64,000 nt of DNA. Origin: Typha latifolia. Taxonomy: Eukaryota > Streptophyta > Magnoliopsida > Poales > Typhaceae. A program made the position numbers and the translations under genes. The notes below the pieces were generated by a model. That model did not search any database, was not told the origin of the DNA, and saw only the letters and a list, made by a program, of their open reading frames with translations. The first letter of the stretch is position 1. Each line of letters opens with the position of its first letter. The stretch lies in contig CM034105.1 in the NCBI GenBank assembly GCA_019914945.1, positions 1,736,001 to 1,800,000 on the forward strand, read 5' to 3'. Shown piece by piece: positions 25,458 through 36,856 of the stretch.

Positions 25458-26301
25458 TGTTGTGCAAATCTACCAAATGGGTGAAGGAAGCGGAAGCAAG
25501 ACCTTCACCCCAAGTATCTCAAATGGGAATAGTGAAAGAGAACACAATGCAAAGCTTGAAAATACTCCAATAAAGATGTTAATGGTGTTAGAAAAGCCCT
25601 AAGCAAGTTCTAATCACGGATTAACACCCTAATATATGCAAGCACCAACAAAGACAACAATGGAGACAATAGAGAGAGAGAGAGACAAGATTTACGTGGT
25701 TCGGCGATGTGCCTACGTCCACGGGCGGAGCAATCTTCTTCACTATGCAAATCCCTCATTTACAAAAGAGTTTAGCAACTCTAATCACTCTCAATACAAT
25801 GGTGGCTCAACCCTCATTAATGTTCTTCCAACTACCAAGCCCTAAAACCCCACTTTAGTATTTATAGTCGTTTCGATTTGGGGATTTTCGAGTCGCGTTC
25901 GAACGCCCTCGCGGCGCGTTCAAACGCACCCAATGTTAATACAGCAAAACTCAAGGGCGTTCGAACGCGGGAGGGTGCCGTTCGAACGCCCGCGAAAGTC
26001 TGCTCTCGGGTTGGCTCGCGTTCGAACGCGGGGCGGGGCCGTTCGAACGCCCGCGAAAGTCTGCTCTTGGGTTGGCTCGCGTTCGACGCGCGGTGGGGCC
26101 GTTCGAACGCCCGCAAAGTCTGCTCTCGGGTTGGCTCGCGTTCGAACGCGGGCGGGGCCGTTCGAACGCCCGCATCACAACTGCTCTCTCTGTGCTGGAG
26201 CCCGCGTTCGAACGCCCTCAGGGCGCGTTCGAACGCGCGGCACAGAAATGCTGATACATGCTGAATTTTTCTGAAAACTGAATTTGAGCCAATTTTTAAC
26301 A
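25458..26301 (-). repeat. 3' LTR of the copia element (844 bp)
   Basis: It starts TGTTGTGC and ends TTTTTAACA on the plus strand. Outside its TTCGAACGC array (about 25895-26245) it differs from the other LTR by only a few substitutions. The array here has about 3 repeat units of about 64 bp, with spacer variants CCCGCGAAAG and GCGGGG. Confidence 0.95.
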
Positions 26302-26313
26302 ATTCTCCACCTT
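26302..26313 (-). promoter_or_regulatory. Probable polypurine tract of the copia element
   Basis: Read on the minus strand, AAGGTGGAGAAT directly abuts the start of the 3' LTR, where plus-strand DNA synthesis would be primed. Confidence 0.65.
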
Positions 26314-26426
26314 GGCGAAGAACTCAAAACTTCAGCAAATCACTCTCCACCATTCCAAAATGACTTAATCATCCAAAAGGTGCTCCGCCTGCAAATTTGC
26401 GTCCTAAGACGCCAAACCAAACTTGG

Positions 26427-28232
26427 TCAATAGTGAGTGACATTAATCAAATCCAAACAATGTTGGAATTTGATTTTGGTCACTACTTTTGTCAACATAT
26501 CAGCCGGATTATCAGCAGTTCCAATCTTGCAAAGCGAAATATCCTTTTCTTCCAAAATTTCTCTCACAAAATCGAAACGAACATCAATATGCTTTGTCCT
26601 TGTGTGATGAACTTGATTCTTGGCCAAACAAATTGCACTTTGGCTATCACAATGTACCTCCACCTTCTCTTGGTATACACCCAAGTCATCCGTCAGACCA
26701 AGCAACCAAATAGCCTCCTTCACTGCCTCTGTCACTGCCATATACTCAGCCTCTGTGGTAGATAGAGCAACAGTCGACTGTAAGGTAGACCTCCAACTCA
26801 CCGGCCCTCTAGCAAGTGTGAAAACATATCCCGTAGTGGATCTACGCTTATCCAAATCACCTGCATAGTCCGAATCAACATATCCAGTAAGCAGTAGACC
26901 AAGTCTATCTTCTTTTACAAATTTTAGTCCAACACCCACTGTACCATGAATATATCTCAGAATCCATTTCACAGCCTGCCAATGCCCTTTCCCTGGAGCA
27001 TGCATATATCTACTAACAATGCTAATAGCTTGTGAAATATCTGGCCTAGTGCACACCATAGCATACATTAAGCTTCCAACAGCACTTGCATATGGTACCT
27101 TCGACATAGACTCTCTCTCGGCATCTGAATCGGGTGACATAGCTGCACTGAGCCTAAAATGAGGTGCCAACGGTGTACTCACTGATTTTGTGTTGCTATC
27201 AACTCCAAACCGCTGCAATACCTTCTTCAAATACTGCTCCTGAGTCAAGCATACTGTCCCCAATTTTCTGTCTCTCCTAATCTCCATGCCAAGTATTTTC
27301 CTTACTTCTCCTAGATCCTTCATTTCAAACTCCTTACTCAATTGGAGCTTCAATTTATCAATCTCCACCTTGCTCTTAGATGCTATCAACATATCATCAA
27401 CATATAAGAGCAAATAGATAAAGGATCCATCTTGAAGCTTCCGAAAGTACACGCAATGATCATAGTGGCTTCGCTTGTACTTGTGCCTCCGTATAAACTG
27501 ATCAAACCGTTTATACCACTGCCTGGGAGACTGCTTCAAGCCATACAGGGATTTCTTCAATTTGCAAACCAAGCCTTCTTTTCCACTGATTTTGAACCCT
27601 TCCGGCTGTGTCATATAGATGTCCTCCTCTAAATCACCATGCAAGAAAGCGGTCTTCACGTCCATCTGGGCTAGCTCAAGATCAAACCGAGCTACTAAGG
27701 CTAGCGCGAATCGAATAGAGGAGTGTTTCACCACCGGCGAAAACACTTCATTATAATCAATCCCCTCCTTTTGAACATACCCTTTTGCCACCAATCTAGC
27801 CTTGAATCTAACTCCGCCTTTTGATTTAGGATCATCCTTCTTGGCATATATCCACTTGCACCCAATAGCCTTCTTCCCCTTAGGGAGCTCCACCAAATCC
27901 CAAGTTTTATTTTTCTCAAGGGCCTTCATTTCATCATCCATCGCCCCTTTCCAATTTACTCTTTCGGTGTTCTTCATAGCTTCTTTGAAGGAAGCGGGAA
28001 AGTCTTCATCAATTACCGGAAGAGCATAGGCCAACATATCAGAATAGCGCGCCGGCTTTCTGATTTCTCTTCTTGGCCTTCTAACCGCTATAGAGTCTTG
28101 ATCCTCGCTTCGGCTCCACACTTTGTCATCCTCTTGCAAATTTGGGTCTTCCTCTTCATTTGCCCCTTCAAAGATGTGTCCTGTGGTGGACTTGAATCGC
28201 CTCAAACTCCACTCGCCGTTGAAAATCTTCAA
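26427..28232 (-). pseudogene. Copia reverse transcriptase-RNase H region
   Basis: An open frame of about 600 codons holds the Ty1/copia RT (WKGAMDDEMKALEKNKTWDL entry region, LYVDDMLIAS active-site motif) and RNase H ending near TKHIDVRFDFVRE and ADMLTK. The domains look intact, but the frame is cut off from the integrase frame upstream by frameshifts near 28230 and 28380-28465, so no complete polyprotein can be made. Confidence 0.9.
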
Positions 28233-28461
28233 AGACTGTCATCAACCGAGCTATCTCCCGTTGACTTTGCTTCAAAGATGGATGATTCATCAAATGTAAT
28301 ATCCCCGCTGATTACCAATTTCCTCAATTCTGGCCTCCAAACCCGAAATCCTTTCACTCCGGTGCTAAAGCCCAAGAAGATGCCCTTCTTGGCTCTAGGA
28401 TCCAATTTGCTTTCCCGACATGATAGTATGCAGGGACAACCAAAAATGTAAGGAATTATAA

Positions 28462-30411
28462 TCAAACGGGTTTGCCGCACCATACCTCCAATGGGCTCTT
28501 TCCATTGTTTGCGGATGAAGGTAGCCGGTTGATGAGATGACATGCATAGTTGACTGCCTCAGCCCAAAACTCCTTGCCCAATCCAGCATTGGACAACATA
28601 CACCGAACCTTCTCCAATAAGGTCCAGTTTAGACGCTCTGCCACGCCATTTTGCTGAGGTGTCTCTCTAACAGTAAAATGCCTTTCAATTCCTTCTTCCT
28701 TGCATAACCTCATGAACGGATCTGAAGTGTACTCTCCACCGTTATCTGATCTGAGCTTCTTGATTTTCTTGCCAGTCTGATTCTCTATCATCTTCTTCCA
28801 ATTCTGAAAAATTTCAAGCACTTGGTTCTTATGGTGCATGGTGTACACCCAAGATCTTCTAGAATAGTCATCAATAAAGGTGACAAACCAGTGCTTTCCG
28901 CCCAACGAGGCCTTCCGGGTAGGCCCCCAAACATCTGTGTGAATGTAATCCAAGATCCCCTTGGTCCGGTGTACTGCAGTAGCAAATTTAACTCTAGTTT
29001 GTTTGCCCAAAACACAGTGTTTGCAAAATTCCAACTTGAGGCTCTTCACACCCTTTAGCAAACCACGACTTGATAGACTTTGCAAGGCTTTCTGTCCTGG
29101 GTGCCCCAACCTCATGTGCCATAATCTAGAAGAGTCAGCCTCACTAACAGTGTTACTTGAGGCGGCCGCTACTCTTCCCAAATCAGTAGAGCCTTGTAAG
29201 AAGTACAAGTTGCTTCTTCTTACGCCCTTCATCACCACTAGTGCTCCTAAAGTCACCTTCAATGCTCCACCCTTCAAAGTAACGGTGAAGCCCTTTGATT
29301 CCAAGACCCCAAGAGAGATGAGGTTCTTTTTCAAATCCGGTATGTACCGAACTTCTGTTAGCTCTTTGACGGATCCATCGTGGAGCTTCAAGTGAATAGT
29401 GCCAATGCCTTCAGCTATACAAGGGCTATCATTGCCCATAAACACAACTCCACCTGAGATCTTCTCAAAAGTGGAGAACCAACTCCTGTTTGGACACATA
29501 TGGTATGTGCAACCGGAGTCCAAGATCCATTCATCAGTGCTACATGCAAGAGCCGAGCCTACCAAGGCGCTTTCCGAGTCCTCATCATCCGAATGTGCCA
29601 CATTTGCCTTTTGGGGTTTCTTGTCCTTGTTCTTCAAAACTGGACAATCCTTCTTCCAATGCCCTTTATTGCGGCAATAGGAACATTGGTCTTTGGCAAT
29701 TGACTTTCTATCTGAGGATGCACCCCTTGACTTTGAGAAGGATTTGCCTCTCTTCCCAAATTTTCTGTTTTCAGATCTACCCCTCACCATCAATGCATCT
29801 GAAGATGACTCATGAGTAGCTTGCTTGTCCAATTTCCGGTACTCATTGTTAATTAATGCATTTGCAACATCTTCATAATGGATTGAGTCTTTTCCATACA
29901 GTAGGGTAGTAGTGAGGTGGTCATAGGTGTCCGGAAAAGAATTCAACAATACCAATGCCTTGTCCTCATCTGAAATTTCAACATCCAAGTTTTGTAAATC
30001 AGCAAGCAACTTGTTGAAACCATTCAAGTGCTCCGCCATTGGCGTTCCTATCTTGTATTGAAATCTGAAAAACTTCTTCTTCAAATAGAGCCGGTTCTCA
30101 ATGCTCTTGGTCATGTATTTGTCCTCCAGTTTCTTCCACAAGCCCTTCGCCGAATTTTCCCTCATCACAAAATACTTTTGATCCTTTGCTAGACAAAGCC
30201 GAATGGAGCTACAAGCTTGCCGGTTCATTTTTTCCCAATCCTTTTCGGAGATGTCTTCGGGCTTCTCCTCCAAGGTAATGTCTAACTATTGTTGGAACAA
30301 CACATCCATAACTTCACATTGCCACATTCCAAAATTGTTGGTGCCATCAAACTTCTCAACTTCAAACTTTGCATTTGAGATAAGTTTGCCCGATCTTGAT
30401 GATTCACCCAT
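28462..30411 (-). pseudogene. Copia gag-protease-integrase region, broken
   Basis: The probable gag ATG is at 30411-30409; an in-frame TAG at 30288-30286 stops it after about 41 codons, and the frame then stays open to 28462. Seen in order: gag, a CCHC zinc knuckle (CSYCRNKGHWKKDC), the protease motif WILDSGCTYHM, the GAG-pre-integrase region (LWHMRLGHPG) and an integrase core (IHTDVWGP, SDNGGEYTS, NGVAERLN). The frame ends at a TGA just after GKSPLEVWCGKPV, beyond the integrase core, where small indels shift the frame. Confidence 0.9.
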
Positions 30412-30475
30412 TTTGCCAAAATTTCTTCAACTCCTCACTATTCCCAACTTCAATAGCCTAGGTTTGAAACCAATA

Positions 30476-30487
30476 GCTCTGATACCA
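30476..30487 (-). promoter_or_regulatory. Primer binding site, tRNA-Met (initiator) type
   Basis: On the minus strand it reads TGGTATCAGAGC, the classic complement of the 3' end of plant initiator tRNA-Met, three bases inside the 5' LTR. Confidence 0.93.
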
Positions 30488-30490
30488 ATT

Positions 30491-31400
30491 TGTTGTGCAA
30501 ATCTACCAAATGGGTGAAGGAAGCGGAAGCAAGACCTTCACCCCAAGTATCTCAAATGGGAATAGTGAAAGAGAACACAATGCAAAGCTTGAAAATACTC
30601 CAATAAGGATGTTAATGGTGTTAGAAAAGCCCTAAGCAAGTTCTAATCACGGATTAACACCCTAATATATGCAAGCACCAACAAAGACAACAATGGAGAC
30701 AATAGAGAGAGAGAGAGACAAGATTTACGTGGTTCGGCGATGTGCCTACGTCCACGGGCAGAGCAATCTTCTTCACTATGCAAATCCCTCACTTACAAAA
30801 GAGTTTAGCAACTCTAATCACTCTCAATACAATGGTGGCTCAACCCTCATTAATGTTCTTCCAACTACCAAGCCCTAAAACCCCACTTTAGTATTTATAG
30901 TCAGGTTCAGATTTGGGGATTTTCAGAGTCGCGTTCGAACGCCCTCGCGGCGCGTTCAAACGCACCCAATGTTAATACAGCAAAACTCAAGGGGCGTTCG
31001 AACGCAGGAGGGGTGCCGTTCGAACGCCTGCAGAAAGTCTGCTCTCGGGTTGGCTCGCGTTCGAACGCGGCTGGGGCCGTTCGAACGCCTGCAGAAAGTC
31101 TGCTCTCGGGTTGGCTCGCGTTCGAACGCGGCTGGGGTCGTTCGAACGCCTGCAGAAAGTCTGCTCTCGGGTTGGCTCGCGTTCGAACGCGGCTGGGGCC
31201 GTTCGAACGCCTGCAGAAAGTCTGCTCTCGGGTTGGCTCGCGTTCGAACGCGGCTGGGGCCGTTCAAACGCCTGCATCACAACTGCTCTCTGTCTGGAGC
31301 CCGCGTTCGAACGCCCTCAGGGCGCGTTCGAACGCGCGGCACAGAAATGCTGATACATGCTGAATTTTTCTGAAAACTGAATTTGAGCCAATTTTTAACA
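30491..31400 (-). repeat. 5' LTR of the copia element (910 bp)
   Basis: Same ends as the left LTR. It is 66 bp longer because its TTCGAACGC array (about 30930-31335) has one more unit of about 64 bp. The spacer variants are CCTGCAGAAAG and CGGCTGGGG in nearly all copies, different from those in the other LTR. Confidence 0.95.
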
Positions 31401-31649
31401 AATGGGCCACAACAAATTTACATTATACTCACAAAAACGTACATGGCATCTTCTAAACTACTAATTGTTGTCATAAAATTGAGAGACTAAGATCATAAGG
31501 CATTCAATTAATCTTCCAAGAGTCAAACCGCAAGCGTGTCTGCTTCCATTTCTCCAAGATGGCTAAATGACAGGAACACCAAGAAAGGGGACATGCATCT
31601 TATAGTATTATCTCCTCTGTCTTCCTCGTCTCGTTTGCTTTGTTCTAGT

Positions 31650-32155
31650 GGTGAAGCTTTTCATATCCTTCTTCCTCCTTTTCTTTTTGTCATGCTTCAA
31701 TCAAGCAAATTTTGCAGTTGTGGGTGCCACAGCACTAGATCGATATCACAGACCTTCCTCAAATTAATAGTCCCGAGTATACAACTTGGATAATTCCAGT
31801 GGTTGAAGCCTTCAGTTTGCAACACAACTATTTCAACTTGTTAGTAAATACTGTAACAAAAACTATATGAATGCAGAGTGCAAAGACTATTTCAAGACGT
31901 CTTTCTTTCTAGTTGGATTGTTCGGTGGAAACTATTACAACTTCTGGGAAGAGTTTGGAGGAAGTGAGACCCTATGTGCCTAACAAAATTATTAAGGCCA
32001 ACTTTTTTTGACTGTCAAAGCTTATTACTTAACAGCTTAAACTTTTAAGTCAACTGATTATCTGATATGGTATCTGATAGTTATTAGAGGCTAACCAAAC
32101 TAGGGGCATCAAATATATTGGAACATGGAAATTACCTATTGGATGCACTTCGGTG
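31650..32155 (+). pseudogene. GDSL pseudogene fragment (exons 1/2, 3, 4)
   Basis: A signal-peptide-like start (about 31650-31700) is fused directly to a piece of exon 2 (coding NFAVVGATALD). A broken exon 3 (from about 31877: CKDYFKTSFFLVG, with the GGND region changed) and a short exon 4 remnant (about 32090-32155) follow. The catalytic Ser block is absent. A second copy of the same broken arrangement lies at 40780-41285, so the breakage predates the duplication. Confidence 0.7.
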
Positions 32156-33076
32156 ATTTTCCCATTCAACTTTCCTCTAGGTTTTAGTGTCATTTTAAGA
32201 AGCTTAGGATTGCAAGTGCAGGTTTTAATATGTTCTAGGTCGACCTATAGAAGTCTGATAAGTCCTTGGTTACATTAATTTCATGTAGTTGGAGCACTTG
32301 GCAGTTCATTAGAGTTAATGATCATTAAATACTTCCTTTAAGAGGTGTATAAATCTTATTGTGGAGATATTTCTATAGCAGCTTAAATCAAATCTCTGAC
32401 CTCCATAGTCATTTTCTAATAATTAAGTTCCTATATCACTTTGTATTGTTGAAGATTATAAAAGTCCATGGAGGAAATTTAGCCAGCAACAACACGGTTG
32501 CTCATAATTTGTCTAATATTGCCTTTCTGAGTTTATTATATATGAACTAGACTGATCCACAGTTGAATTAGCTTTATATTATCTTTGATGGATAAAACAC
32601 TCCTCTATAAACCCTTTAATTAAAAAAAACATCCTAGGATAAATTTTCAATTATTGTTTGCCACCAGTCACCAAAGATTGCAAGCTTGTATTTATTGGCA
32701 CCTAACAATATACTTGCACAGAAAACATTATTAATTACTAAAGAAGAGTGAAGGAAAAAGGGGTTTAGTTGTTGATTTCTTTTTTCTTTTTAAAAATCAG
32801 TTCACATCTAGTATTCATTTGGAAGTTAATTAGAAACTAAATCCATTGGTAGATCAGTAAAGACTATAGTTTTACAATCCTGAGAAGACACACTGATAAG
32901 CCTATAAGCCATCTTAGGGTAATTTGAAATTCATCGTTTACATTCAAGTATCATCGTGTTTATAGACCAGTCTATTTTGTGTATACACCCGTTCATTGCA
33001 TTAACCACACATAGAATATCCAATGTTGATTTTACCCCCTTAACAATTCTTCTCTCTTACCTCTCAAACTACTCCA

Positions 33077-33985
33077 ATGAAGCTTTCAGCTCTTATATTC
33101 TTAGTCTTCTCCTCCTTGTAACTTTGCCAATGTACTCTCCAAAACTACACCTCAAAATTTAGCTTTGGAGATTCTTTAGCAGATACAGATAACCTAGTCT
33201 CAATTGGGTCCATCTTTCTCTTCCATTGCTGGTTTTCCTTACGGTATTGGTCCTTTTTCTAATGGACACATGATGATAGACTTCATTGTTAAGATAAATT
33301 GTACATTTTGGGTGTTTGATAAGAGAGAAAATATGAGAGAGATTTTTACAAGAGGAGATGTCTCTGTAAGAAATCATTCATCTGTTATATTTGAAAGAGA
33401 TTATTAGATGCTTCAAAATTTTTTGTATTTGTGTCTCTACTAAACGGATGCTTAAAAATATTGTATTTACATCTCTAGTAGTGGATTGAGGATTCGAATT
33501 GCTCGTGGACATAGGTAAGTTGCCAAATCACGTAAATTTCGTTTCTTATTTTTTTTTTATCTTTGTGGTTTGCATAGAATTTGGTTTCCTTATCTGTAAT
33601 TATTTTGAGTGATTAGAAGTTCTCTATATCTAACATTTTGATTGTGAATTTTTCTTTACAATTATTTACCCAAATACATTATTAATCTATTTTGTTTTTG
33701 TTGCGGGTGTTTGGCTTCCACTGCCCTCCACCCTTTCAGATTACTTACACGACAAGTAGCTAGTATCAAAGCCAATAACAACAGTCAATTCCAGTGAAAT
33801 ATGCATATATCACAATGTCATCAACTATAATTAAAAATATCTTATTGCAAATTTTCATTTGTACATGCTCCTCATTTATCCGGAGATTGATCAAAAATGG
33901 TGCTATGCGTATGATGGTGCCGGAAAATTTACCAATCGTACGAAATGGAGGCCTAAAGAGGCTCAATAATTTGCTTCTGTTTAAT
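33077..33985 (+). pseudogene. GDSL pseudogene, paralog of the gene at 41984
   Basis: Exon 1 (33077-33290) follows the gene at 41984 closely but has a TAA where that gene has CAA (after FSSL), a damaged GRCSDGR block and a lost splice donor. Exons 2-3 are replaced by LTR-like sequence. An intron 3 and exon 4 remnant (about 33795-33985) resumes at 85-90% visible similarity to 42745-42990, then ends. Confidence 0.8.
33290..33760. repeat. LTR-like fragment inside the GDSL pseudogene
   Basis: It contains GAATTGCTCGTGGACATAGG and AAATCACGTAAATTT, the reverse-complement style of the conserved strip in plant copia LTRs. It is followed by T-rich text. It sits exactly where exons 2-3 of the pseudogene should be. 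I could not define its ends. Confidence 0.45.
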
Positions 33986-33989
33986 AAAA

Positions 33990-34554
33990 ACTCCTTAAAC
34001 TCAGTTTTTTTTTTAAAACCCCTAAAATAATCATTCAAAACAGGAGACTAGACCAGCGGAAAGTCTATTACAGCACCACAAATTAAAAGAAAAAACCAAA
34101 ACTCCTCTAGTAGTTGGAAGTAAAATAAGTCAATATTTAAAAAACTATCATTTAATTTTTTTTTTTCTTTTTAAACTGATCAAAAGAGAATTAAGTTGGG
34201 AATAATATATCACGGATAATTTCACTTTCAAACAAACACAACTTCGTTGCTTTTTAATGGATCACGCGTATCAACTTGGTGGAATAGAGCAGGTACCACC
34301 TGCTTGACATGCTCTACTTGGATTAGGAAGAGAGAATTCGACAAAATCATGCACACTCGATCTAACCTCTCGATCACGTCACCCATTTTTTGAGAACTTT
34401 TTCAATCATTTCACAGCAAAAATAATAGTAATAACAATATGGAGTTGACCGTCGGTCTGAAGGGTATATAAAAATAGAATAGCAAATAGAAACTTTGCCA
34501 AAGTGAGTCTCCTAAGAAAGTTATAAATCCATGGTAACATGATCTATTACAGTT

Positions 34555-34594
<40 letters not shown>

Positions 34595-35100
34595 CTTGTT
34601 TTTTTTTATAGGGCCGTGTGTCAATTTCTTCTTTACTCCCAGGATTTCCTCATATCAAGAAGGTCTCCTATACTAGAAAAGTATTTGCCCAAACGAACTT
34701 GCCATTATAAATGCATTCGAATACTCATAAGTCAACGTTCAACGTATTTTACGAGTGATCACATCAGCAGAGTAAATGGATGACCGGAGACTGGAGCCAT
34801 ATGCGCCTCAATAGTCGTATTCTTTAATTAGTAGAAGTTGTTATCTATCCAAAGGAAACATAAAAGAGAAAAAAAGGAAAAGAATTTAAAAAGTAAACAA
34901 GTGAAGGGAATGATGAAGTCAACTTCCAGAAGTTTATACATACACTGCATGCAAGTAGTCTTTCATTTTAACAATTAATGACCATTAAAAGGAGAGGGGC
35001 ACGTCATTATCTCAAAGTCAGAGTAAGCATGCTTGTTCCTTGGTCTCTAAGATGCGGATATTAAAACAAAAAGAGAGAAAGAATTCATATATATGGAATC
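33990..35100. other. Upstream region of the GDSL gene at 35216, with insertion
   Basis: From about 34330 the text matches 22690 onward (upstream of the gene at 23208), but about 350 bp at 34430-34780 is extra. This extra part includes a pure (AT)n run at about 34558-34592. Confidence 0.6.
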
Positions 35101-35101
35101 C

Positions 35102-35108
35102 TATTTAA
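35102..35108 (+). promoter_or_regulatory. Probable TATA box (TATTTAA) of the GDSL gene at 35216
   Basis: Same element and flanks as at 23138, here about 108 bp before the ATG because the leader contains a long CT run. Confidence 0.5.
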
Positions 35109-35151
35109 GGGGGGCCATGCATGAATCTAGCAATACGTTGCATTCCTCTTC

Positions 35152-35153
<2 letters not shown>

Positions 35154-35201
<48 letters not shown>
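35154..35201 (+). repeat. (CT)n microsatellite in the 5' leader of the GDSL gene
   Basis: About 24 CT units lie between the TATA-like element and the ATG. The paralogous leader at about 23186-23202 has only a short interrupted CT/CTTT run. Confidence 0.9.
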
Positions 35202-35207
<6 letters not shown>

Positions 35208-35215
35208 CCTTTATA

Positions 35216-36856
35216 ATGAAGCTTCTATCCTTATTCCTCCTCTCAGCATTATTCAATGAAGCCTACTCTATCCATCAATATTACACCTCAATTTTTAGCT
35301 TCGGCGATTCGTACGCCGACACTGGAAACTTTGTAATCTTAGGAAGCCCAATTTTACCGATCATCCCTATAAACCTACCACCTTATGGAGAGACATTTTT
35401 CGGGCATCCTACGGGCCGTTCCTCCAATGGCCGCTTGGTTATCGACTTCATTGGTAACTATCAATTCCCACTAAATTACCACTAAATTACCAGGAAGAAA
35501 ATTTATGAATTAATTTTCGTAATTTTTTTTTTCTTTTTGGGGTACTTACGTTTGTATTTCAACATGTAGCTGAGGCTTTGGGGCTACCATTTGTTCCACC
35601 GTCCTTGGCACAAGATCAAAACTTCAGCCAAGGAGCAAACTTTGCAGTTTTTGGTGCCACAGCACTAGATCTTGTCTTCTTCATTCAAAACAACATCACA
35701 AGCGTTCCTCCCATTAATAGTTCATTGAATGTGCAACTTGAATGGTTCGAGAAGTTGAAGCCTTCCTTGTGCAACACAACTGAAGGTCGTAACCTGTACA
35801 ATTCATCAACTTGCTTGCAATATAAATACACTTAACTTTCGAGGACTCATTCTTATTTGTTTACTAATGCATTGATCGAAATGCAGAGTGCAAGGAATAT
35901 TTCAAGAAGTCTCTCTTTTTCGTCGGAGAGATCGGTGGGAACGACTACAACTATGTACTGCAAGCTAATCGGAGCTTGGCGGAAGCCAGATCTTATGTGC
36001 CTCACGTCATAAACACCATCTCAATGGCCATCGAGGTACCAACTAGGGAATATTTCAAATAGCCCCCTCTTCCTCAAAAATGTTTTTTTTTCTCGAGGAT
36101 ATTTTGCTAATATTTACTAAAAGTTCCAAAGGTCTGACATGTTTTGATCATGGCTGATATTCTACGATGGAATGCAGAAGCTGATCCAAGAAGGGGCAGT
36201 GCATCTAGTAGTACCAGGGAATGTACCCACTGGATGCATCCCTATTCTGTTAACGGTGTATCAAAGCTCCAACGAGGGAGACTACGATCCTCGTACTGGA
36301 TGCTTGAAGGATCTCAACGCTTTGGGATCCTACCACAACTCGATGCTTCGCGAGGCAGTCCAGAAGCTGCGGTGCAAGTATCCGCATGCAACCATCATTA
36401 ACGCAGATTACTACGCCCCTTACATCAAATTTGCAACCAAACCAAAGCGATTTGGTGAGTTACAGATCTGCATTTAGGCAAGACTTTGGATTCATTAATT
36501 AATTGCGAAAAGTTATTGGAAAAACACTTAAGATTGACCACAACATCTATCAAGAATAGTAAGTACACTTGTCGCATATAGCAACCTATCTGCTGCCTAA
36601 TTAATTGCGGCTATTCTTAATTACTATTACAGGATTTAGCAATGGGGCACTCAGGGTTTGCTGTGGAGGAGGTGGCCCCTATAACTACAATATGAGTGCA
36701 GTTTGTGCTCTTCCAGGCTCAAGTGCATGCCAAGATCCATCCACTTATGTGAATTGGGATGGGATTCACTTAACTGAAGCTTCTCATCGTTACATTGCCA
36801 ATAGTTGGCTCAAAGGCCCTTACGCCAGCCCACCTATTTTGAGTCGAATCCACTGA
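35216..36856 (+). CDS. GDSL esterase/lipase, 5 exons, 367 aa, near-twin of the 23208 gene
   Basis: Exons are 35216-35453, 35570-35785, 35887-36035, 36178-36454 and 36633-36856. The ATG at 35216 gives signal peptide [18 protein letters not shown]; an in-frame ATG at 35093 would translate the CT microsatellite and is rejected. Seen: [23 protein letters not shown], catalytic [10 protein letters not shown]. The conserved GRSSDGR block reads GRSSNGR. Introns 2-4 are almost base-for-base those of the gene at 23208, pointing to recent duplication or conversion. Predicted secreted SGNH hydrolase, substrate unknown. Confidence 0.92.

Larger units (their letters stand above)
25458..31400 (-). mobile_element. 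Full-length but defective Ty1/copia LTR retrotransposon
   Basis: Two LTRs (25458-26301 and 30491-31400) bracket an interior read from the minus strand: gag, protease, integrase, then reverse transcriptase and RNase H. Integrase before RT defines Ty1/copia. A 5-bp AATGG duplication flanks it, and a tRNA-Met primer site adjoins the right (5') LTR. The coding region is broken by an in-frame stop early in gag and by several small frameshifts near 28.2-28.5 kb. It inserted into a duplicated segment whose empty counterpart survives near 40.5 kb, so the insertion postdates that duplication or affected only one copy. Confidence 0.95.

Noticed and set aside
25895..26245. CRISPR-like spaced repeats
   Set aside because: A palindromic repeat with regular spacing, but it is inside a eukaryotic LTR, the spacers are themselves repeated, and no cas genes exist.
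25878..26302. Repetitive open frames rich in Arg/Ser/Asn/Ala (RSNA, FERA units) in the LTR array, also at 30956-31373
   Set aside because: The frames come from the TTCGAACGC palindrome being stop-free in several frames on both strands; they are not a repeat protein.
27432..30517. Plus-strand open frames across the copia interior
   Set aside because: They are antisense shadows of the minus-strand gag-pol reading.
35093..35215. Longer N-terminus for the GDSL gene at 35216
   Set aside because: The upstream in-frame ATG would translate the CT microsatellite (Leu-Ser repeats) ahead of the signal peptide; paralogs start at the position of 35216.
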